This document shows, one piece after another, positions 59,301 to 64,000 of a stretch of 64,000 nucleotides of DNA. The first letter of the stretch is position 1. Each line of letters begins with the position of its first letter. The DNA comes from Pelargonium x hortorum (taxonomy: Eukaryota > Streptophyta > Magnoliopsida > Geraniales > Geraniaceae). The notes beneath the pieces were generated by a model. That model was not told the origin of the DNA. It made no database searches and saw nothing but the letters and a program-made list of their open reading frames with translations. Position numbers and translations under genes: made by a program. The stretch is from assembly GCA_036897525.1 (NCBI GenBank), contig JAYMTJ010000030.1, positions 40,753-104,752 on the forward strand, written 5' to 3'.

Positions 59301-62300
59301 TAAAAAAATTTTGATAGTTCAGAAGCTTACATTCAAAGTTTCGGCTAGCTTTGCTCTTATTCTAGTAGGGGTGCCTCAGAAGCTCCAACTCTACTATTAA
59401 ACAAATTAATGGCAATTCCCAGAGCTCTAAGGCAGGTGTTTTCTCTTAAAAAGGCTCCCTTTCAAGAAAAGCGGTTTTGTTTTATCTTATCTATATTTGT
59501 ACCTTATCAGAGATGTATGAATTCAATTTGAATGGGCCCTTTATAACACAGCTTGATATGTCTAACTTATAAGGGTTTCTTAAAAAAACGTTTTGCTAGG
59601 AATCTCGCTAATCGGTCAATAGAATGCAAATCTAGTCCTTTATTATATATACTCTTATACTTGAGAAACTCAAAAGGGTTCTGGTTCAACAAAGGGCTGG
59701 GGGTGAGACCTTATAATAGTCAAAACTCAAATTACAAATGGGCGGGGCTCTCATACTAAACCAGGGCACTCATGTTCCCTCTTTTCTGACCGAAATGCTA
59801 AGGTCTATTCTTATACAGAAGGATAGAAAACTTTTTTCTTTCTTACCAGTACCCAAAACTTGAAGTGAAATCTCTAAACCCGAATTCAAGCACTCAGGGC
59901 TTCCTTTTCAAAGGATCGCAAAGCGTAACTGCAGCGTAGAATATTAGTGTTAGGGCTACCCCCTATATACCTCCATTAGAATGAGAGAGCCCTGTTCAGC
60001 AATTCTTAATATAAAAATTAGGAGTTTCATTCTATACCCCGTTTAACTCCTAGAAATAGAAATTATGGCTTTGTCCCCTCAGCTTTTGCTATTACACGCT
60101 TTAACCAACCAAAGTGACTCTTGACACCACTAAAGCTCGAAAAGAAGGGTTCTTTCGCAAGGAACAAAAGAACTTATGTTATGACTAGGTTTACTGCCAA
60201 TGAAAGATATCCTGGCCCCTCCTCTTCAAAAGGAGACCCCGGCCCGACTTACCTAGCGGAATGCTTTAGATATTAAAGAAAACCTAGTGTCTCTAGAGAT
60301 TTTATGTTACCCCTATTGTATTGCTCCAAAAACCCATATAATATACATACACCAAATGTCCCCAAATTCCGTTTTAATAAAACAGAGGATTTAGTTATCG
60401 TAGTAGGGGCATACCCTATCCGGATATGTTTCTTAGTCAAATTGAAATAACAAATTTTTCCTTAGCTGGAAGAGGCACTATAAGACAGGAAGCAGCTCTC
60501 ATAAGGAGAATCTATACCTATACTAAAGCGAATTCTTTTATTCTATTCCTATGAATTTTTTTTTGTAACTATCTTTTCGGGACGCTAATCTAATCTAATA
60601 GAAAATATTCGTGTTAATTTAATTACTTATTGGGACTTAATATCCCGGTTCTAAAGAATAGTTGCTACTTAGGTAGGTGTACACCTTCTATCAAAGCTGT
60701 TAATAAAGATATTATTAGCAAAAGCAGAATCCGATTTTCGACGAGTAGGGTCCCTTATCTAGTTTTAACTGAAATTGACTTATAAGGCCGAATCTTAGGA
60801 TCCTGGGGAAGTCTTCAAACAAAAGGAGTTGCAAAACTGGGCTTTAGGTTTCTAGCCTTATTTTTATGGGACAAACCCTTTCTCGAAGCTTCGTTTCAAA
60901 GTCTATATATCATAGGGCTGCCCCGAAAAGCACTAATTCTCTAAGTTTGTCTTTAGAGATGCTAAAGGAGTCTCCTGTTTTTACGAGTAATAATAAGAAA
61001 TGTTTAGCAGTCGGGTTTTCTAATCGTAAATTGAGGAAAGGGATCTAGTACGGCAGTAGGCCCGTGTCAGGGTCCTTTTAGTCGAGGTCTTTTCTTGAGG
61101 TGTCATATGGAAGGGGAGCTCTTTAAAGTACCTTCCCTAACCAAATAGTTTTTTGTCAAGGACTCGAGGTGGTAATCTTGAAGATAAGAAGAGAAGATAC
61201 TGGACTTCTCCTTAAGAAATCCGCGGTAGATCTATATCGTCGAGCTTTCTATATGGCTGTTACTAAAATTTTTTGGTTCTATTTTTAGCAGTCCAGTCTT
61301 TGCAGCTTACATATTAAGAGGACTCCTTAGGCTACCCCTCTTATCTTATTTGCATTCTTAATTTTAAGACTCAACTAATGACAAGATAAGCCAGCATACG
61401 ACTTCTTACAGTCTCCGCGCGGCTGCCCCGCATTCCTTGCAATAACATAATATTCAGTCCAGAATTTATAAAAGTAAAAAAGAGTAAACAGTGCGAGTTT
61501 GAGTGTGTATCTAATTCTTATAGTAGTCCTAAAGTCTTTATTCTCTATAACTTAACTGGATTTACCGAGGGTTTCCTTTTCATTTAAAGTAAAGAGATCC
61601 ATTTGTACAAGAGGTTTATTCATTTGTTTTAATTAATGTTACTATAACAAATCTAGGAAAAGTTGACTAATAAGGGCAACCAGAATCCTATATTAAAAGG
61701 CAGACCTCTTCGAAGCAGAACAGGTAGATACCAGAATTATATAAACCCATAATTAAGAAAATAGTTCTAAGTAAGCAACAGGAAGACCTATAAGATAGGT
61801 AGGTACTAAGTTCCATAAGACAGGTACAGGCAGCACCAATAAGAGTAAAGCTATGAAGGGGATTCTAGCTCCTAGGAAACCTAGTATTATGAGTAATGAA
61901 AGCAGGTAAATAAGTCGATAAGAAGTTGGGGTTGGTGTCTAAGTTCCTATCCTATTTTAGGGTTTGCTTGCAATTCCAGGATTTTTAGAGTCTATGAGTT
62001 TTTTAAGGAATTTCCAGTAACTTTAAGTATTTAAGGTGAAAATGAAAGTCTTCCTGAACCGAGATTTTGTATTATTATTCTGTGTTTTTGGAGTTAATGT
62101 AAGCATTGATGGTATAAACCAGATTATCTTGTCTCAAAGACTCTGGTTTATGCTTTACCTGCTATTAGTATTAGAATACAAGTACACTGGATTTTGCCTA
62201 AATTGACTCCTTTCAAAGCTACAATTCATTCAGAGTGTTACCTGGAATCCAATTCTCAAAGAATAGAACTAATAATTATCTGTTATCCTCAGCAACACAA

Positions 62301-64000
62301 TACAGTTACAGATAGAGATCCCTGATAGTGTGTATCTATCTTACAACTAGAGAAGAATTTCGCTTCAATTCTTTACCAGTACCAGTTTACCTGCTAAACA
62401 GATATCTCGGCTTACAATACAAGAACAAATTACCAATACCTGGAAAAGAGCATGCTTTTGTTACAACAGAATATTTCCTAAGCATTCACCTCATAAGAGC
62501 TACGAAGAACTCAAACTAGCATGTCTCTTGAACAACTTTTAAGGTAGAATATCAGGGTACTACTAAGGAATGCTACAATTCTGAGAGTTACAGGTCTTTA
62601 TTTAATTGAGATCTTCTAAACAGGAATCCCCTTTAACAGCACCTAATAACTCCCTAAGGTAAAGAACTCTGCTTACAACAACTAAGAACCAAGGCTATTT
62701 ATTAGAAATTGACTATCATAAACTAAAAACAGGAACTCCTTCCTAAAACAAGGGTATTTAGAAATCAGGTTCTCCTATAAGAGCTGCACTTGCATTAAGA
62801 TGATTAACTCCTTTCTCATAGAGACCGGGCCTTACAAGAACAACTGCTATGACTTTACCTCTTGCAAAGGAATGTACTCTCCCGTCAAGATAGTGCTCAA
62901 CCTATCCTAGAAGTTCCCGTATTACCCGCGTTAGTTATATAACTATCTTATCATAGGTATGGCAAAAGGGGCCCTTCTCATACACTATATAGTGATACCT
63001 TCTTTTTTCTTTCTGTATCAAGAGGCAAATAAAAAATGTTTAACCGTGATTAGATAGTCATTCTGTATAGATTTTTAGCTTACTAACAATACGGGACTCG
63101 ATTCTTGAGCAGAGTTATATAAAAGCTAAAAGTTAAGGCTTGTGGAGTTATGCTACTTGAGGAAGAGATCGCTTTTTGCGGGTTTAGTAGTGAATAATAA
63201 ATAGTTAAAGATTCTCTGTTATAGGGCTCCTACTTTGCATTTCTCAACTCCTTACGCGGTGCTCAAAGGTTTCTTTTTTTTATTCTTGGTACGGAGTATA
63301 TCAGCATAAATTAATGCCTATAGTTCAAGAAAAGTTTAGCTTACATAAAAAACAAAAGGAACTCCTAGACTATATAGCTTAGAAAGGCCCCGTACCCTAT
63401 CATTTAAACTAAGTGAAACCTTTTTAAAGAATTTGCTCTGCACTGCAACTCCTACGAAGTCTAGATATTAAGTCTTAAACTTGTTGAATTGGTCGAGATA
63501 GGATGAAACTCCTTGAATAAAGTATAGCTCTATGCCGGGTCAGCAATAAGACGAAAATATTAGCAGCATCCTTCTGACTAAGTAAAGAGTTCTCAACTTC
63601 TTTAACTGGATTTACTCGCTTTTAATTAATTATGCTACTAAAGAAAATCCTAAGCCTTACTACTCTACTTACTATAGTTTTGGGACCGGCCCCTCTAATA
63701 TCCAGAGTTTTATTAATATCACCGCCCACTCTGTATCCTAATCGAGATGTATTTAGATCGACAAGATAAAACAAGAATTACCCGGAACTAGAAATTCTAA
63801 ATTTCGTCCTTTCTGTTACAAAAAAAGCTTCCCCGGGGGTTTCATGGCAAAGAGGCGCTCTATTTTAAAGGTTTTTGTTAATACAAAATTTCTGTTTGTT
63901 ATCTCAGGCCGCAAAAAAGACCGTTTGTATTGGAAACCTTCCTTTAATGAATTCCGTGGGAACTTTTATAGTAAATGGAATATCCAGAGTGGTGATCAAT
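56391..64000. other. Anonymous DNA upstream of the nad2 half-intron
   Basis: On the minus strand this precedes nad2 exon 3. The part next to 56390 must contain more of the 3' half-intron and a promoter, but neither can be delimited by eye. It holds the trnK-like relic and a weak trnP-like stretch at about 57.31-57.38 kb (-). About 61.69-62.9 kb is A/C-rich texture B. No exon of nad2, nad1 or nad5 and no other gene is seen. Confidence 0.5.
58750..58822 (-). pseudogene. Degenerate tRNA, trnK-like
   Basis: The minus strand starts GGGTGTATATCTCAGTTGG and continues TAGAACATC, nearly identical to the acceptor, D-arm and D-loop of plant mitochondrial tRNA-Lys. A T-loop GGTTCAAG sits at the expected distance. 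The whole stretch aligns in register over 73 nt. Substitutions break two D-stem pairs. The anticodon position reads GAT instead of TTT. The 3' T-stem and acceptor strand do not pair. The middle also resembles plastid tRNA-Asp, so the exact parent is uncertain. The chance open frame at 58717-58908 overlaps it and is not a gene. Confidence 0.55.

Noticed and set aside
1-64000. Plant mitochondrial promoter motifs (CRTA-type)
   Set aside because: Short, AT-rich and expected often by chance; none sits at a supported distance from a gene.

Overview
The window is plant mitochondrial DNA from a large, gene-poor mitogenome. The one clear protein gene is the 3' part of nad2 (complex I subunit 2) on the minus strand at about 55.4-56.3 kb. 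Directly before it lies the 3' end of a group II intron with a textbook domain V, the intron that is trans-spliced in seed plants (nad2 intron 2). The exon-3 to exon-5 coding sequence is one unbroken 922-bp block, so the two downstream cis introns usual in seed-plant nad2 are absent. The genomic translation already looks like the edited protein. Together these suggest past replacement by an intron-free, edited cDNA (retroprocessing). The lineage cannot be fixed from the window. A gymnosperm such as a cupressophyte conifer, or another lineage with heavy intron loss, would fit; an intact complex I gene argues against the Viscum mistletoes, which lost theirs.

The only other recognisable genes are decayed tRNAs. 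A trnQ relic lies at 53.53-53.61 kb (+), a plastid-type trnW relic with a 5-nt internal duplication at 10.84-10.92 kb (-), and a trnK-like relic at 58.75-58.82 kb (-). A few weaker tRNA-like stretches are listed as findings only. No rRNA, plastid protein gene, transposase, CRISPR array or intact tRNA was recognised.

About 98 % of the window is anonymous and falls into two alternating textures. Texture A (about 0-7, 7.6-11.4, 14-18.5, 19-27.5, 41-46, 49-54.3, 55.1-61.7 and 62.9-64 kb) is AT-rich, with homopolymer runs and many short near-palindromes of the GG..CC type, and has few self-matches. Texture B (about 7.05-7.56, 11.4-14, 18.5-19.1, 27.5-28.3, 29.2-41, 46.1-49.1, 54.4-55 and 61.7-62.9 kb) shares many words, carries diverged direct and inverted repeats, and switches between G/T-rich and A/C-rich strands. 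The longest exact repeat found is a 33-nt inverted pair at 37.38 and 40.28 kb.

Apart from nad2, the open frames (116 codons or fewer) occur at about the number and length expected by chance in sequence of this composition. None resembles a known protein by eye. The window reads as an expanded intergenic region around one nad2 fragment, built by repeat growth, rearrangement and decay.
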